Source: Tigriopus japonicus
Lineage: Eukaryota; Arthropoda; Copepoda; Harpacticoida; Harpacticidae
DNA: 64,000 nt
Direction: 5' to 3'
NCBI GenBank assembly: GCA_010645155.1
Contig: JAAGOF010000115.1
Location: forward strand, 186,001 to 250,000
In this document: one piece after another, positions 48,833 to 60,059 of the stretch
Numbering within the stretch: position 1 is the first letter of the stretch
Layout of the letters: each line of letters starts with the position of its first letter
Translations under genes and position numbers: made by a program
The notes under the pieces: model-generated
The model's database searches: none
The model's input: only the letters and a program-made list of their open reading frames with translations
Told to the model about the DNA's origin: nothing

Positions 48833-49798
48833 TTAACTTGGTTGGACTACACAACTGAAGTTTGGACCACCCGTTTCTAGAAGGATTTTTGAAGTATTTG
48901 CCGCTCTTAAAAAGCGGTACAAATATTTCTTGTAGTATTTATTTAAAATATCATGGTCGTGTTGATCATCAGTCATGGAGCTTGTAAAAGTCGTTGAAAC
49001 AACATCCAGTTGGCGTTTCAGCTCCCTTCTTCTCTCATACATAAAAATGGGCGAATTGGACGGAGAAGTGAGGGTTTGGGGTGTGTTCACCGAGGGGCGG
49101 GGTCTTCCATAAAAAGTGGGTTGAGATGGCTGGTGCTTGAACTTTGTTCTGGTCTCATCCTTCCAAATTTCAACGAGGTGCAATGCCCAACCTCGAGTTT
49201 CTATTTTCTTCCAATCTATTCTGTTCTTTTTCCGCAACACCTTCGAAAACTCGGATTCGACGTCTAAACTTAAAACTAGTCTTTGCAAATTAGGAACCTT
49301 CAAGCATCTTGATACACTTTTGGACGTCAACAACGGATTCTTGGTCAAATCGAGCTCGATTAATCGACAAAATCCGCCCTTGTACAAAAAAGGATTGATC
49401 AAATTGGCCATTGCAGAGTCATTCAATACATTATCTGACAAAGATAACCGACTCAATGATTGAAATGAATGAATCCGCGGCAATAGATCGTGTTCACTCC
49501 CAATTTTGCATCCAGAAAGATCGAGTTCTTGGACAAATTGAAACAAAGCAAAGAACTGGAGGTCATACTTGTCCAAGACGACAATATCACACAAACGGCA
49601 AGATTCAAGGGTCAGGGAGGGATACGCTTGAGCAAAATTTGCCAAAATCTTAGCCCCCTGATGGCCATGGAATTTGTCTGGAAGAGTCATTAAAGCGTCC
49701 CAGAGTCTCTTTCCTATCTCTTCAGGAAATCCCTCCAAAGAATCCAGTAACTCTGCGTGAGAGGCGATGAAACGAATGCAAAGAGTTTGAAGGGCCAT
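48833..49798 (-). CDS. LRRC42: Leucine-rich repeat protein, LRRC42-like
   Basis: Single-exon frame of 321 residues. The N-terminal ASHAELLDSLEGFPEEIGKRL segment, an LDSLxGFPExxG-type signature, resembles LRRC42. A short block of leucine-rich repeats follows at about residues 60-180 (LQFFALFQFVQELDLSGCKI, LSRLSLSDNVL, LIELDLTKNPLL, LQRLVLSLDV). The C-terminal half is basic and low in structure. LRRC42 has no firmly known biochemical role. The ATG at 49798 is preceded by a single base and a strong 3' splice site (CTTTTTCAG), 119 bp after the MCMBP stop. This suggests either a 5' UTR intron or trans-splicing of a downstream operon gene. The family assignment is by memory of the N-terminal motif, so moderate. 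Confidence 0.7.
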   Translation of the reverse strand: MALQTLCIRFIASHAELLDSLEGFPEEIGKRLWDALMTLPDKFHGHQGAKILANFAQAYPSLTLESCRLCDIVVLDKYDLQFFALFQFVQELDLSGCKIGSEHDLLPRIHSFQSLSRLSLSDNVLNDSAMANLINPFLYKGGFCRLIELDLTKNPLLTSKSVSRCLKVPNLQRLVLSLDVESEFSKVLRKKNRIDWKKIETRGWALHLVEIWKDETRTKFKHQPSQPTFYGRPRPSVNTPQTLTSPSNSPIFMYERRRELKRQLDVVSTTFTSSMTDDQHDHDILNKYYKKYLYRFLRAANTSKILLETGGPNFSCVVQPS

Positions 49799-49917
49799 TC
49801 TGAAAAAGTTCCAAAATTAAGAAATACGATTCTGGTAGTCAATGAGCTTTCATACATTTCTTTTAATCAAGTAAAAAAACACCTCAAAACAAAGGCACAC
49901 GCTTTCGAAGTTAGATT
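49799..49917 (-). promoter_or_regulatory. Intercistronic region of candidate MCMBP-LRRC42 operon
   Basis: On the minus strand AATAAA (49922-49917) overlaps the MCMBP stop codon TAA (49920-49918). About 116 nt later comes a pyrimidine-rich acceptor ending in CAG (AG at 49801-49800), one base before the LRRC42 ATG. Poly(A) signal, roughly 100-nt spacer and naked acceptor are the layout of spliced-leader operons. Trans-splicing has been reported in copepods, but no leader RNA gene was found here. Confidence 0.5.
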
Positions 49918-51867
49918 TTATTCCTGCGCCATTAAACCTCCGTTTCGGTTGCGAGGTGGCAGATGAACAAGCCTTTCTTTGCGTTCCAATTCCATCGCCT
50001 TGACCTTGGTCCAAATATGATGGTCCATATTATTGAGTCCATAGCTCTGACTCATGAGTTTGGCTAATACCAAGTGGTCGTGAAGATCTTCAGGGGTGAA
50101 CTTTGTGGGGTCATCAGCGCGCAATTGAACGAAATCTTGCTCAATGCCTGCTTCAATGTCCGGAGTGAGTTTCCAATCTAAGAATCGGGCTTGGGTCAAG
50201 AAGTTTCGCAGATGAGTTAGGAGCTCTTCAGTCATGGCTGAATTGGCGCCTGCCAAGCTCTCGTCAATAGCAGCAGGGGTGACCTCAATCGAGGGTTTAA
50301 GTAAGACTTGAAAGTCCATGGGTAACATCGTTCGACCTTCAGAGAGAATCAAACACGGACAATCACTCTCAAACGGCAATTGATGAAAGCTGAAGTCATA
50401 ATCCACTTTTTGCCACGTGATCAGGTTGCCCAAAGCCTTGAGATTGTTGAGCCCTTCAGGCGTGAGTTGACCTTGATTCATCTTGGTTTCATCTAGAATC
50501 AAATGCGTGTGTTTGGAGAGCTGGAGTAGGCCTGAAATGAGTCGATTGGCATGGTGGTCCTTCTTGGGAAAGAAACTGAGCTTGTTAAATGCCTCAATGG
50601 TTAGGGCAAGGTAATGGGATTTACTCATTAATAATTGGAGGAAAGTGGTAAGACGTTGCGTGTAATTTTGTTCCAATGGCACGGCAAACAAGTTCAGGGC
50701 AAACTTGCCCAACACCAAACCATGCTGACGTTTGTAGATCTTAGCGATTAAGTGGCACATCAAGTAATCGGCGGCCAAAGCATCACCTAGAAGCACTTTT
50801 GTTAAGACGTTGTGCAACGAATCTCGGCACTTGAGAAAGGCCTCCGTGTCACTCTCCGGAACCACAGTGACCATTTTGGTAAGATTAGGATTAGAGTGGT
50901 GCATAATTTTCTGACCAATGACGTGTAACCGTGGAATTAACGATGGGGGAGGTGATTGAACCAAGCGCTCTTGCTGATTAAATTGCTCAAAATAATCTTG
51001 CTCCATATCCCCTTCATGAGGCATGGAAGCCAAACTAGGGTCCAAGGAAATGATGCCCACAAATTCGTACACATCATTGATTGAGTAACTGGCATGAGCA
51101 TTATAGTACTTGATGATGGCGGCTTTTCCTTGAGCGTTAGGCAAGGGCAAGTTCAGACTCAGGCTGTTATTAGCCCCCGATGAACTCGAGTCTGAAGCCG
51201 TTCCTCCGGGATGAGCTTGTGTCCGAATCCGCTTATTGGATTCTTCCGATTCGACCATCTCCATAGCATCGTCCACGGTATTTCTCCGTTTGAGTTGGTT
51301 CCCCAACTTGGACGTGGAAGGAATGGGCGAGGCCAAATCAGAGCGACGGAATCCATCAGCGGCCCAAGTAGCTTCACCGGGAACGGACACGCAATAAAAG
51401 CTCTGCCGTTCCCCATGAACCACTTGGTCCGATTCTTCGGACAACAGCTCTTCCCGGGGTCCACAAGCTACCAGATCTCGGTATTTGGCCGTGACCCATC
51501 GAGTCCGGCCTGAGTTCAGATCGCGGACTCGAAATTGGGACAGATACAACTCGGTATCAAAGTTGTCTTGGACCATGGCCCGGAATCGGACAATCTGTCC
51601 ATCCTGGAGCTCATGGACCGGGGTGTCATTCAAAGAGGGCAAACTCTCCCAGACACCCGGAGTCTGGAGCTTCGAGCTGAAGAACTCGTCCACCTGATCA
51701 GACCAGGAGACGGAATTCGGCGAGCTCTGACTCTTTTCCACGATTTGGTCTACCCAATTCCAAGGATTGAGTCGCCAATCGGGGATTCCTGCGGGCATTT
51801 TAGTACAAGATGAAGAAGAGATGACAGTATGGGAAGCCAACGAGGTGATCAGTTGAGCGTCGGACAT
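49918..51867 (-). CDS. MCMBP: MCM-binding protein (MCMBP)
   Basis: An uninterrupted 649-residue frame, close to the usual about 640 for this nuclear protein. MCMBP binds the MCM3-7 proteins and helps supply and unload the replicative helicase. Seen features: the N-terminal IPDWRLNPWNWVDQIV and WESLPSLNDTPVHELQDGQI region; FRAMVQDNFDTELYL, the conserved MVQD(M/N)FD box; a middle disordered Ser/Asn-rich segment; and the C-terminal AAA-like part with GDALAADYLMCHLIAKIY, LTPEGLNNLKALGNLITWQK and DFQVLLKP. The first ATG is at 51867; ATG 51798 (MPAGIPDW) matches the family start better and may be used. Its poly(A) signal overlaps the stop, and LRRC42 follows closely on the same strand. Confidence 0.92.
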   Translation of the reverse strand: MSDAQLITSLASHTVISSSSCTKMPAGIPDWRLNPWNWVDQIVEKSQSSPNSVSWSDQVDEFFSSKLQTPGVWESLPSLNDTPVHELQDGQIVRFRAMVQDNFDTELYLSQFRVRDLNSGRTRWVTAKYRDLVACGPREELLSEESDQVVHGERQSFYCVSVPGEATWAADGFRRSDLASPIPSTSKLGNQLKRRNTVDDAMEMVESEESNKRIRTQAHPGGTASDSSSSGANNSLSLNLPLPNAQGKAAIIKYYNAHASYSINDVYEFVGIISLDPSLASMPHEGDMEQDYFEQFNQQERLVQSPPPSLIPRLHVIGQKIMHHSNPNLTKMVTVVPESDTEAFLKCRDSLHNVLTKVLLGDALAADYLMCHLIAKIYKRQHGLVLGKFALNLFAVPLEQNYTQRLTTFLQLLMSKSHYLALTIEAFNKLSFFPKKDHHANRLISGLLQLSKHTHLILDETKMNQGQLTPEGLNNLKALGNLITWQKVDYDFSFHQLPFESDCPCLILSEGRTMLPMDFQVLLKPSIEVTPAAIDESLAGANSAMTEELLTHLRNFLTQARFLDWKLTPDIEAGIEQDFVQLRADDPTKFTPEDLHDHLVLAKLMSQSYGLNNMDHHIWTKVKAMELERKERLVHLPPRNRNGGLMAQE

Positions 51868-53552
51868 TGAAATCCGCCGACGATGTCGATTTGAGTTCGA
51901 AAAACACTTTGCGGGTTGATAAGGGAACTTTGAGATGGTTTTGATGCGCTCAAACGCGGTTTAGCATGTTTGAGAAAGGAAAATGAAGAGTTAGACTTGA
52001 ACCGTTCTTTTTGTTGAAAAAGCCAAAAGGTAGAATATTTTAGACCAAATCGCCTTTGATTATGCAAAAAACGGGATGGATTAGGATAACTTAGTCTTTT
52101 TTCTTGCTTTGTGACTTCATTCCAAGCTAGTTAATGGTAAATCATCACAATGATGAGAAGTTTCTGCTTGTCAAGGTTTGGTTTTTGGCCTGACAATATC
52201 ACACCTGGCCCTAAAATGTACTTATTCAGCAGGCCTGATTTTACTTCCATAACACAGGAATAGAGATACTCTAAAGATTTGGCGGGAGAATAAACAGGGA
52301 TTTCTAACCAAAAAAGTTACTGGATTAATCAAATAAGTAGTAAAGCAAATCAAGATGTTTGGTGGAAAACTGCTTTACGAGCCTTAAAACGAAGGTTTGG
52401 CCAAAGAAGTTTGTCAATTAAAAACCTGAGAGTAAACTGGAAAATCGTACTAATATGAAAAGCAATTTCGTTCTGAAAAACTGAAGGAAACCCTGAAGTT
52501 TTCGGCATTTCCCCCAAACGGCCATGAGGAAAAAACTTAAACATTGCTTTGTGATTTTCTTACACAGTATGGAACTTGAGACAAACTATTGCAACGAGGT
52601 ATTTCTTATCCCTAGGGCGAGTATTCTTATTTCTATATTTTCAACAACTTTTCATGCCTCGTTGGGGCGTGTTTGAATTATTTTGCAATAGCTTTAATAC
52701 TTTTCAGTATCAAATTAAAATTCATCATAAATTATAATATTTTGTTGAAAAGGTCAATTTTGAAATTACAACTGATCTTTTGGCACTTGCAATAAAGGCA
52801 TTTCATTTCATTTTTATTTGCTCGCTTTTGATCGATAGTAAAGCCTTCAATCGATAGTTGGTTAGTGTACAAGAAAAAGTACGTCAATGTCACGTCATTA
52901 CGGAGTATTAACCCGTTAAGGGCAACTAAGAATTGATTACATTAGGCCGTAATTTTGGCATTGAAAATTACTGGGTTTACTTACCGATTAACTAATGCGA
53001 CCTACTTCCTAAACTCCTAGACTGGCTTGACTTAATGATCAGCGCCATCAGTGGCACGTTTCTCTAGTTTTTTCCCAACAATTTCTCTAACTTCAGATCT
53101 CATTTGAAAATTAGTATTAGATCTCGAGAGTTGTCTGGAAAGAAGTGGTCACGAGACATGTCGGTCAACTTTGTTTGATAAAATCAAATTTCATTCCGAG
53201 AGCGTACACCTTGTGTAAATTAATTCTACACACACTGGTGCTGCCTTGTTAGAACCTTTTAACTCAAGTTGAAAATAAAGGTCGTTGTGATGAAACTGAT
53301 CCTTTTTTTCTCAACCTTCAATGATTATTTGAATATCTACTACGTTAAGGTTACAGTTTCAAATGATGTCAGCCGCAGTAAATTAGCCTCATGAAAATAC
53401 TGGTTCGCCTAGGCATGAAATTTGTTTTGCCCAATCATAGCATTTTCATACGTGGGCCATGATGCCAGAGGGCCCTTTGCGTCATTTTCAGGAATCCGAT
53501 GTTTTAAAGACGACTGAATGTACGGTAGGCCATGATCGACCGTAAGTATTTG
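51868..53552. other. Intergenic between MCMBP and the hnRNP-like gene
   Basis: AT-rich, no gene or repeat recognised. Promoter elements for MCMBP must lie just above 51867, but none stands out. Confidence 0.4.
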
Positions 53553-53558
53553 TTTATT
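53553..53558 (-). terminator. Candidate poly(A) signal of the hnRNP-like gene
   Basis: AATAAA on the minus strand, about 570 bp after the stop at 54128-54130. The GC-richer block 53590-54127 between them would be the 3' UTR; plus-strand frames there are not supported as genes. Confidence 0.35.
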
Positions 53559-54127
53559 GTACAATGGTTAGGTCAATTCAATATTTGCCCTGTTCAGGCA
53601 AACCAACACGACATAGCATGGCGGCCCCAGATCTCGGTCCAAGGCAGGATGATTCCATGAGGAGGAGTACATTGATGACACACAAATATCCGCAATGGTT
53701 TTCTAATACTTGTGCAAGGACGCCCTCGCTCGCGCCCACGGGAAGTGGGTCATCTTCAAAGTCGGAGAACCTGGGACACGAGGATGATGAGGATGAGGAA
53801 GATGGAACTAGCGGCTACTGAGACTCCCGGGTCCAAGGATGGCAAAAGCACGCGCCTTTCGCCTGTAGTTACGGAAGCCTTTCAAGAAGTTTGTGACGAA
53901 GGGCAAGAAGATTCTCCCAGGACCACGGGGGAACACAAGGTGAAAAAACGAAGGAAAACGGATTGGTCGCCACTCTTTCCCACCTCCTGCCCGGAGCTAG
54001 CTCTCTAATTGAATCGGCCGAGTGAGTAAAGGGGAGGGAAGCAATAAGGGCGGCAAGTACCCAAGGAGGGGTGGAGAAAAGATGACGGAGTTGAAAGAGA
54101 GACAGAGACAGGAGGTGAGATTGCGAT

Positions 54128-54979
54128 CTAGTAAGGAGCGGCCCGGCCACCACCACGGCCCCCGCGTCCGCCTCGTTGGTAACCTCCTCCCATACCCATC
54201 TTACCGCCTCCGCCGCCCCCAGGACCATAGGCGCCCCAGCCTCCTTGCGCTTGACCTCCGCCCCAACCTCCGGCGCCATAGCCGCCCCAACCGCCGTAGT
54301 CACCCCAGCCGCCGCCATAACCGCCCCACGCGTCATACCCGCCACCCCATCCCCCGTGGCCTCCTTGTCCGCGACCCATACCCCCGCGCATTCCACCTCC
54401 GCGACCCCCGCGCATACCTCCCTCTTGTTTGAGTGTGACCTTTTTCAGTTCAACCTCTTGTCCGTGAACATTCTCGGAGGCCTTTTTCAGCAGCGTATTG
54501 GCCGTTTCTTCCTTCTCGAAAGTGACGAAGCAAAAGTTCTTGGGTTCGTTGTTTTTGCTACGATCCACCGGTCGTTGCACCTCGACCACATTGCCGTACT
54601 GGCTAAAATGCTGCTTAATTTCGTCTTCCGTAATGGGTGTGTTGAACTTGCCGACGTAGATCTTGCCCTGCTTGGAGGCAGCCTTCTTCACGGCCACCTT
54701 CTTGTTCTTGAAATTGTGGAACTCGTCTTTGAGCACCTTATCCAGGGAGCTCACATCCTCGTACACGATGAAAGCGAACCCGCGACTTCGACCCGTCATG
54801 GCATCCATCTTGATATTGACTGAGGCCACCGTACCAAACTGTCCGAAATACTCCTTGAGCTCAGCCTCCGTCGTCTCTTGGGGCAAACCACCCGCAAACA
54901 GCTTGCGGTCATCCTCGGACACGTTATTGGTCATTTCCGTATCACCCATGATCCCGCAACAATACAATCGATCTAGCAA
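54128..54979 (-). CDS. Two-RRM glycine-rich hnRNP, squid/hnRNP A-B-D-like
   Basis: Nuclear RNA-binding protein that packages and sorts mRNA. RRM1 (about residues 26-97) has RNP2 LFAGGL and RNP1 RSRGFAFIVY. RRM2 (about 105-182) has RNP2 IYVGKF and RNP1 KNFCFVTF. A Gly/Tyr/Trp-rich tail with RGG and GGWGGYG repeats follows and ends RAAPY. The layout and spacing match Drosophila squid and vertebrate hnRNP D/AB. The frame opens at 54979, but ATG 54949 (MGDTEMTNNVSEDD) looks the better start, giving 273 residues. The coding part is GC-rich and single-exon. The minus-strand 5' leader has an intron (55308-55079). Which hnRNP orthologue it is stays open. Confidence 0.88.
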   Translation of the reverse strand: MLDRLYCCGIMGDTEMTNNVSEDDRKLFAGGLPQETTEAELKEYFGQFGTVASVNIKMDAMTGRSRGFAFIVYEDVSSLDKVLKDEFHNFKNKKVAVKKAASKQGKIYVGKFNTPITEDEIKQHFSQYGNVVEVQRPVDRSKNNEPKNFCFVTFEKEETANTLLKKASENVHGQEVELKKVTLKQEGGMRGGRGGGMRGGMGRGQGGHGGWGGGYDAWGGYGGGWGDYGGWGGYGAGGWGGGQAQGGWGAYGPGGGGGGKMGMGGGYQRGGRGGRGGGRAAPY

Positions 54980-55078
54980 TCAGTCTCGAATATCAATAAT
55001 TACAATAATAATGAGTGTAGCTGCAAAGCCAACGACGCAACCAATCCAACGATTCCTCCGAGAGAGAGAGAGACAATC

Positions 55079-55308
55079 CTGAAAAGAAACGAGGCTCACA
55101 TCAGTGTCTAACGACGTCGAACCCGCATTTATGATTGAAAATGCGGATAAAATGATCTGTATAAGGTTTGTTGGCCGATAGAAGGATGAGGGACATCACA
55201 GTGGTATTTCACGGATTCATGGGCGAATCAAGGTGTTCTACGAGGGATCGAAAGTCCGGGAGGCGGAATGGGGGGTGTGGTTGACCTTCCGCGACTTTGA
55301 TTTCTTAC
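55079..55308 (-). other. Predicted 5' UTR intron of the hnRNP-like gene
   Basis: On the minus strand a donor AAAAAAG|GTAAGAAATC (exon end at 55309) pairs with the acceptor CGTTTCTTTTCAG (exon start 55078). The GC-richer exon upstream (about 55309-55370) is the likely first exon. Alternatively the acceptor receives a spliced leader. Confidence 0.4.
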
Positions 55309-55370
55309 CTTTTTTGAATTGGACCCGGCGTCGTTGCAGTAGTAGAAGCTTTTTTTTGGGCAAGCAAACA

Positions 55371-58194
55371 AGCTGGAAACACCAGGTTGGCCATTTTTTA
55401 GGCCGGGTTTTGAGTCAGAAAGCGGGTTCTTTTATGCCAAATGAGTGGGATTTTTTGATTGAATCCCTAGTTACTTTCTGCGAGCCTTGATCAAATTTTG
55501 TTTATTGTTTATTGTTTGTTTATTGATGAAATAAATTGATGAAATTGGTGATTGGTATTTCATAAAAATGTTATTGGTAGAATGAATCTTCCTTTCTTGT
55601 ATTGTTGAGCTACTTCTATTTCTGACGAATTTATTTTTATTTTAAATTATTTGATGTATTCAACCTTCAATTTATTTCATAGGCTCACTGAAAATATAAT
55701 CCACGGGCAAATTATTACGGTCAGCAATGGTTTGAATTAAATATAAATGCAACACCAAGTGAAAGCAAAAAAATCTTCAAAATTATGATAAAAGTTTGTG
55801 GATTTCTGATTTTCAGGTAAATGAGAACAATTCGCTTTTTCTTCAAATAATTTGATTAAAATTATACAGTATTGGCTACAAAGAGCTTATGACCGAGTTT
55901 TCGATTTCAATTATGCCTACCAAAACCGAAAGCTGACATGCACTATGAAGGATGGAGTTTAATAGCAAAATCAAAGCTTTTGCTCCAAAAACCTCTGAAA
56001 CTTGAGTCTAATCATTTGAATTCTCGATTACCCAAAATGAGGCATAAAAATAGTATGAGCAGTTTAAATTTTCAAGGTGACTATTGCGTACAAATAGCTC
56101 CTTTTGGTTTCGGTTAAGCCCTCTTTCGGTCGATCAATAGATCATTTATTAAATCTGAAGCTTTTGTACATTCACCCACTTTCTTAAATCCAAGTTTGGG
56201 CCAATCAAGTGCATGATCAAGTCAGAAAATCAAAGATTCATGGTCACACAACTTAATGACTTCAGACCTTGACATTCATCATCAATGGTGATCCATGCCT
56301 TCTTTTGTTTAAGGCAATGGAACAAAGTGGTTAAGCATAAATAAATCACGAATCCAAAACTTGTGAAATCTCTGTTTGAAATTGAATTAGGCCAAGAAAG
56401 GAAAAAAAACTCCGTTGTCGACATTTTGACAGTCCTGAGCAAAATGGAAAGAAACAAGCGAGAGAGGCCGGAAAAGGGAGAATTTGTGTGGGGCTGTCTT
56501 ATTGGCCCACCTTGGAGCCCATTCTAGCATTGAGACGCTGAATTGAGGCAGGTTGTGGCCAAAGATTGAGGCTGAAAAGGAGGGCAGCGTGACCAAGACG
56601 CGTTAACTTGATGCACAAAGAAAATAAAATATCTGCAACTTAACAATAAAATAGTTTTCTATGGTACAGAAGTCTCTTTTAGATATTCAAAATTGAGAAA
56701 CACAAATTGTTGTCTCCCTTGATAGTCTAAAAAGGCTATTTGGCAATGCAGGTTGTATAAATTGCTTGGTGGTCACCACTTCGATCTCTTTTTCTGCCTA
56801 ATTCGCCTTTTTTCCAAACACAAGCAGCCACAAACTTTCTTCCAGACGCCAACTATTAAGTTCATGAAAAGTTTTTCAGAGAGCGCCACCTTCATCTTGA
56901 AATGATTTTTTTTCGATTGACGTCACTGACATCTGTGAAGTGGTAGTTGCACTTTGGAGAGTTTCGCTTCTGAATAAACAATAACAATGATTCAGTCAAC
57001 TACAGTTTCTACAAGAATCAGTTCTACACGGTGCGGAAGAGAAAACTGCGTGTCTAGATTTAAAAAAACTGGAACGGCTATGACTTTTTTAATTTTCATT
57101 TAGTTTGATTTAGACTTGTTGGGAGTTTTAAGAACTTTGTATGGTGTATAGAGTTTCACAATGGATGAGTGTAATCGAACAAATTCAGTTGGGGATTCTG
57201 GGGCCAAAATGGCTAGGGATGTTTCAACTACTAGTTTTTAGACCTACCATCAGTCACCCTTAGGAGAAGAAGGTGATGAAAGCAAAAAGGAGAAAAGGAG
57301 AATCCCCCCCCCCCTTTTCACTACCCTTGCGTTACTCAGAGTGATCATTTTCAGACGCACTCAAAAAGGGAGAGAATGAAGATTTTAGTATAATCCTCTT
57401 TTTCATTTGTGTGACAAACTGAAGTAATGTTGGTTGATCTGCACATCAATAAACTTCAAGTTTGAGTAACGCGTTGCACAAAGAAATGTAAAAGAAAAGC
57501 CAAAAATTTGTGATTGACTCATAGAAGGTGCAAGAACATAGGACATAAAATGGCTCTCTTAGTACTCACTGGAACTACAATTTTGAACCTTGAAGCTCTA
57601 TGGGGGACAGTGCTGATGGTTCTACTAGAACCGCGTCAGTGCAAACTGACGCCCACGATGGTGGCAATTTCTTTGCCATTTGGGCATTGGACAAATTGAA
57701 TATCCTTTTGATACTCGATTTAGACTCGATCCTTACATCTGAAAATTTCAGATGAAAAAAAATCATTTTTGACGGCTTTAGGGCAGTTCAAAGACCTACG
57801 CAGTTTTCTCTTTCGCACCCTGTATTCCCGCCTTTAGGTTGTCGGTTTAATGATTTATTTTTTGAAAAAGAGATTCTTCATAAAAAGATGAGTTTTCTCA
57901 ACAACAAAGCCTTTCCATTTTCAACCCTCCTGCAAGGGGTTCGGAATGGTTTGTAATGCTTGAATAACAATCAACATCTTTAATAAATTATTTTTATAAT
58001 GTTATAGATATGCCTGTTTTCGAAACAATAAAATAAAGTAACACAAATATTTAATGTCTAGCTTTTTGGAATAAAAACAACTTTGAATTAAAGACTTTAC
58101 TTTGAATGAGCTTTTTTTTCTTTTTGAGGTGGTTGGTTCCTTCCAAGTCTACTGTAATCTAGAGGGCTAACAGAAAAATGACGCTCCAAAAATA
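55371..58194. other. Intergenic, no gene seen
   Basis: AT-rich. Contains a CCGAAA/TTTCGGT-rich patch at 56095-56145, a C10 run near 57307, and a partial MITE copy listed separately. Nothing coding is supported. Confidence 0.4.
57163..57221 (+). repeat. Single-ended copy of the 265-bp MITE
   Basis: GGATGAGTGTAATCGAACAA...GGCTAGGGATG matches one terminal repeat of the element at 16874-17138 over about 58 bp. No opposite end was found nearby. It is also preceded by AT. Confidence 0.65.
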
Positions 58195-58202
58195 TTCATG
58201 AG

Positions 58203-60059
58203 TAGAGCAAGAAATAATATTTTTTATATAAAACATATTTTTTACATATTTTGGGGGGTTTGGGGGCAAAAGAAAATTTTCACTAAATTTCATCTGACAA
58301 CTCTGGTGGACCCAACACTTGGCAACCCTGTGCACGCAAAAGCACAACAAAAGAGTAACAACAAGAATTCCTTCACCACCAACACCAACTTCACCATGTC
58401 CCGTGATGCCAAGAGGGCCAAGTGGTTGGATCAAATCAATGATGAACCTGAGGTGCCTCTCAAGTACCTGTCCAGTGCCAGCAACTATGTCCTGTGCATC
58501 TACTGTGAGAAGAGCTTCCTCGGTGGACAGAAGTCCCAGCTGACCCAGTATCTTGGCTCTGAGCTGCACAAGGCCAACAAAGAACTCAAGAAGAAGAGGA
58601 AGGCTCACCAGGTGACCCTGGAGGAGGCCATGGGAGCCAGGAAGAAGCACCCAGCTGAGGTGATGAACCAGGAGCTCTGTCAGGCCCTTCTGTCTGCCGG
58701 CATCCCACTGACCAAGATGAAAAACAAGCACCTGCATGACTTCCTCGAGAAGTACATTGGTAAGAAGATCCCCACTGATGCTCACCTGCGCACCAAGTAT
58801 GTCCCGGTCTGCTACGACGAGGTGCTGGGCAGGATGAAGGAGGAGCTGAAGGAGGGCTCCCTCTGGGCGGTGGCCGACTGTGCCAGGGATGCCCTAGGGC
58901 GTGAGGTGGCAAACGCTCTGATTGGCAAGCTGGACCACGGCCAGTTCCACAAGCCCTTTGTTGTCAAGGTGGCCTTCCTGGAGACTGCCGACAGTGGCAC
59001 CATGTCTCGTCTCATTAACGACACCCTGAGGCTGCTGGACCCAAACTTTGACAGCAACAGGCTCCGCATCTTCGTCAGCAATGCTGCCCCTTACATGTGC
59101 AAGGGCAGGAAGGGCTTGAAGGTCTTCTTCCCCCACCTGATCCACGTCACCTGCATTGTCCATGGCCTCTCCCTTGTCACTGAGAAGGCCTTGGAAGTCT
59201 TTCCCGATGTCAATCATCTCATCGCTGCCTGCAAGATGGTCTTTGTCAAGGGCCCTGCATGCCGAGCAGCCTACTGCGAGAACTACCCTGGGCTAGCCCT
59301 GCCACCCAAGCCTGTGTTGACTCACTGAGGCATGTGGCTCAAGGCAGCTCTCTTCTATGCTGACAACCTGGATAAAGTCAAGAACGTGGTGGACATGTTC
59401 AGCGAGGATGAGGCCAAGAGCATCAGGGAGGCCAATGACCTCTTGCAGAAGGAGAGCATCAAGGTTGACTTGGCCTTCATCAAGTGCCACCTCTCCTTCC
59501 TCCCTGAGTCCATCACTCGTCTGGAAAAGTCTGGCCATGCCCTCAGGGACTCCCTGGCCGTCTTGGACGAGGTCAAGGAGAAGATCAACAGCATCCCAGT
59601 CCCTAAGGGCAAGGTCTTCCAAGAGAAGCTGGAGCAGGTCTTGAGGAAGAACAGCAGCCTCAAGATCCTGCAGCAGGTGGCCAAGGTACAGTCGGGGATC
59701 TCTGACTCCTTGGTGGCAGGATGGAGTGTGGAGGAGGTGGCCGAGCTCAAGTTCTGCCCCGTGACAAGCGTGGATGTTGAGCGCTCCTTAAGCACCTACA
59801 AGCACATCCTGGACGACTGCAGGCACAGCTTCCTTGAGGAGAACCTCGAGAAAATTGTTGTCTGCAACTCTTTCTATGCCAGGGAGGAATAAAATGTGAA
59901 AAAAACACTTTCAAAACTGTGAAAAAACTCATTTTGGCAACATAAAACAACATATTTATGGGATTTTTGAACAACTTAAAAACAACATTTTTAGGGGGTT
60001 TTGGACAACATAAAAATGACATATTTGGCTCCAAATCACAACATTTTATTTTTGCTCTA
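58203..60059 (+). mobile_element. Complete hAT transposon, 1857 bp, with 8-bp TSD
   Basis: Ends are TAGAGCAAGAAATAATAT at the left and, inverted, TAGAGCAAAAATAAAATG at the right. The flanks are a perfect 8-bp duplication TTCATGAG (58195-58202 and 60060-60067). The interior carries one long GC-rich transposase frame. The AT-rich subterminal parts have recurring ACAACATAAAA / GGGGTTTT words, typical of hAT transposase-binding regions. The coding part is strikingly GC-rich against AT-rich surroundings, consistent with recent arrival. Confidence 0.9.
58396..59892 (+). pseudogene. hAT transposase (CGGBP1-like), one in-frame stop
   Basis: DNA-cutting transposase of the hAT element, 498 codons in a single frame. 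It starts at ATG 58396 in a CACC-ATG context. An N-terminal BED-like zinc finger shows LCIYCEKSF with LGSELHK, where one His position appears to be Tyr. A central catalytic-type segment has RIFVSNAAPYM and HVTCIVHGLSL. The C-terminal hAT dimerisation region shows FCPVTSVDVERSLSTYKHIL. The frame is cut by a single TGA at 59326-59328, in a place where the family usually has a Trp (compare R-W-G-T-W-L). The neighbouring codons there also look mutated. As it stands the product would be truncated at about residue 310, so the copy is probably inactive unless read through. The relation to CGGBP1, a domesticated hAT protein, is from memory. Confidence 0.85.

Noticed and set aside
53564..54432. Plus-strand frames opposite the hnRNP-like gene (85-136 codons) and a 215-codon frame at 54176-54823
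   Set aside because: They are GC-rich shadows of the minus-strand coding and 3' UTR sequence, with low-complexity Pro/Arg/Ala content and no motif.
58159..58785. 208-codon minus-strand frame over the hAT transposase
   Set aside because: It is antisense to the clearly coding transposase and crosses the transposon border into unrelated flank.
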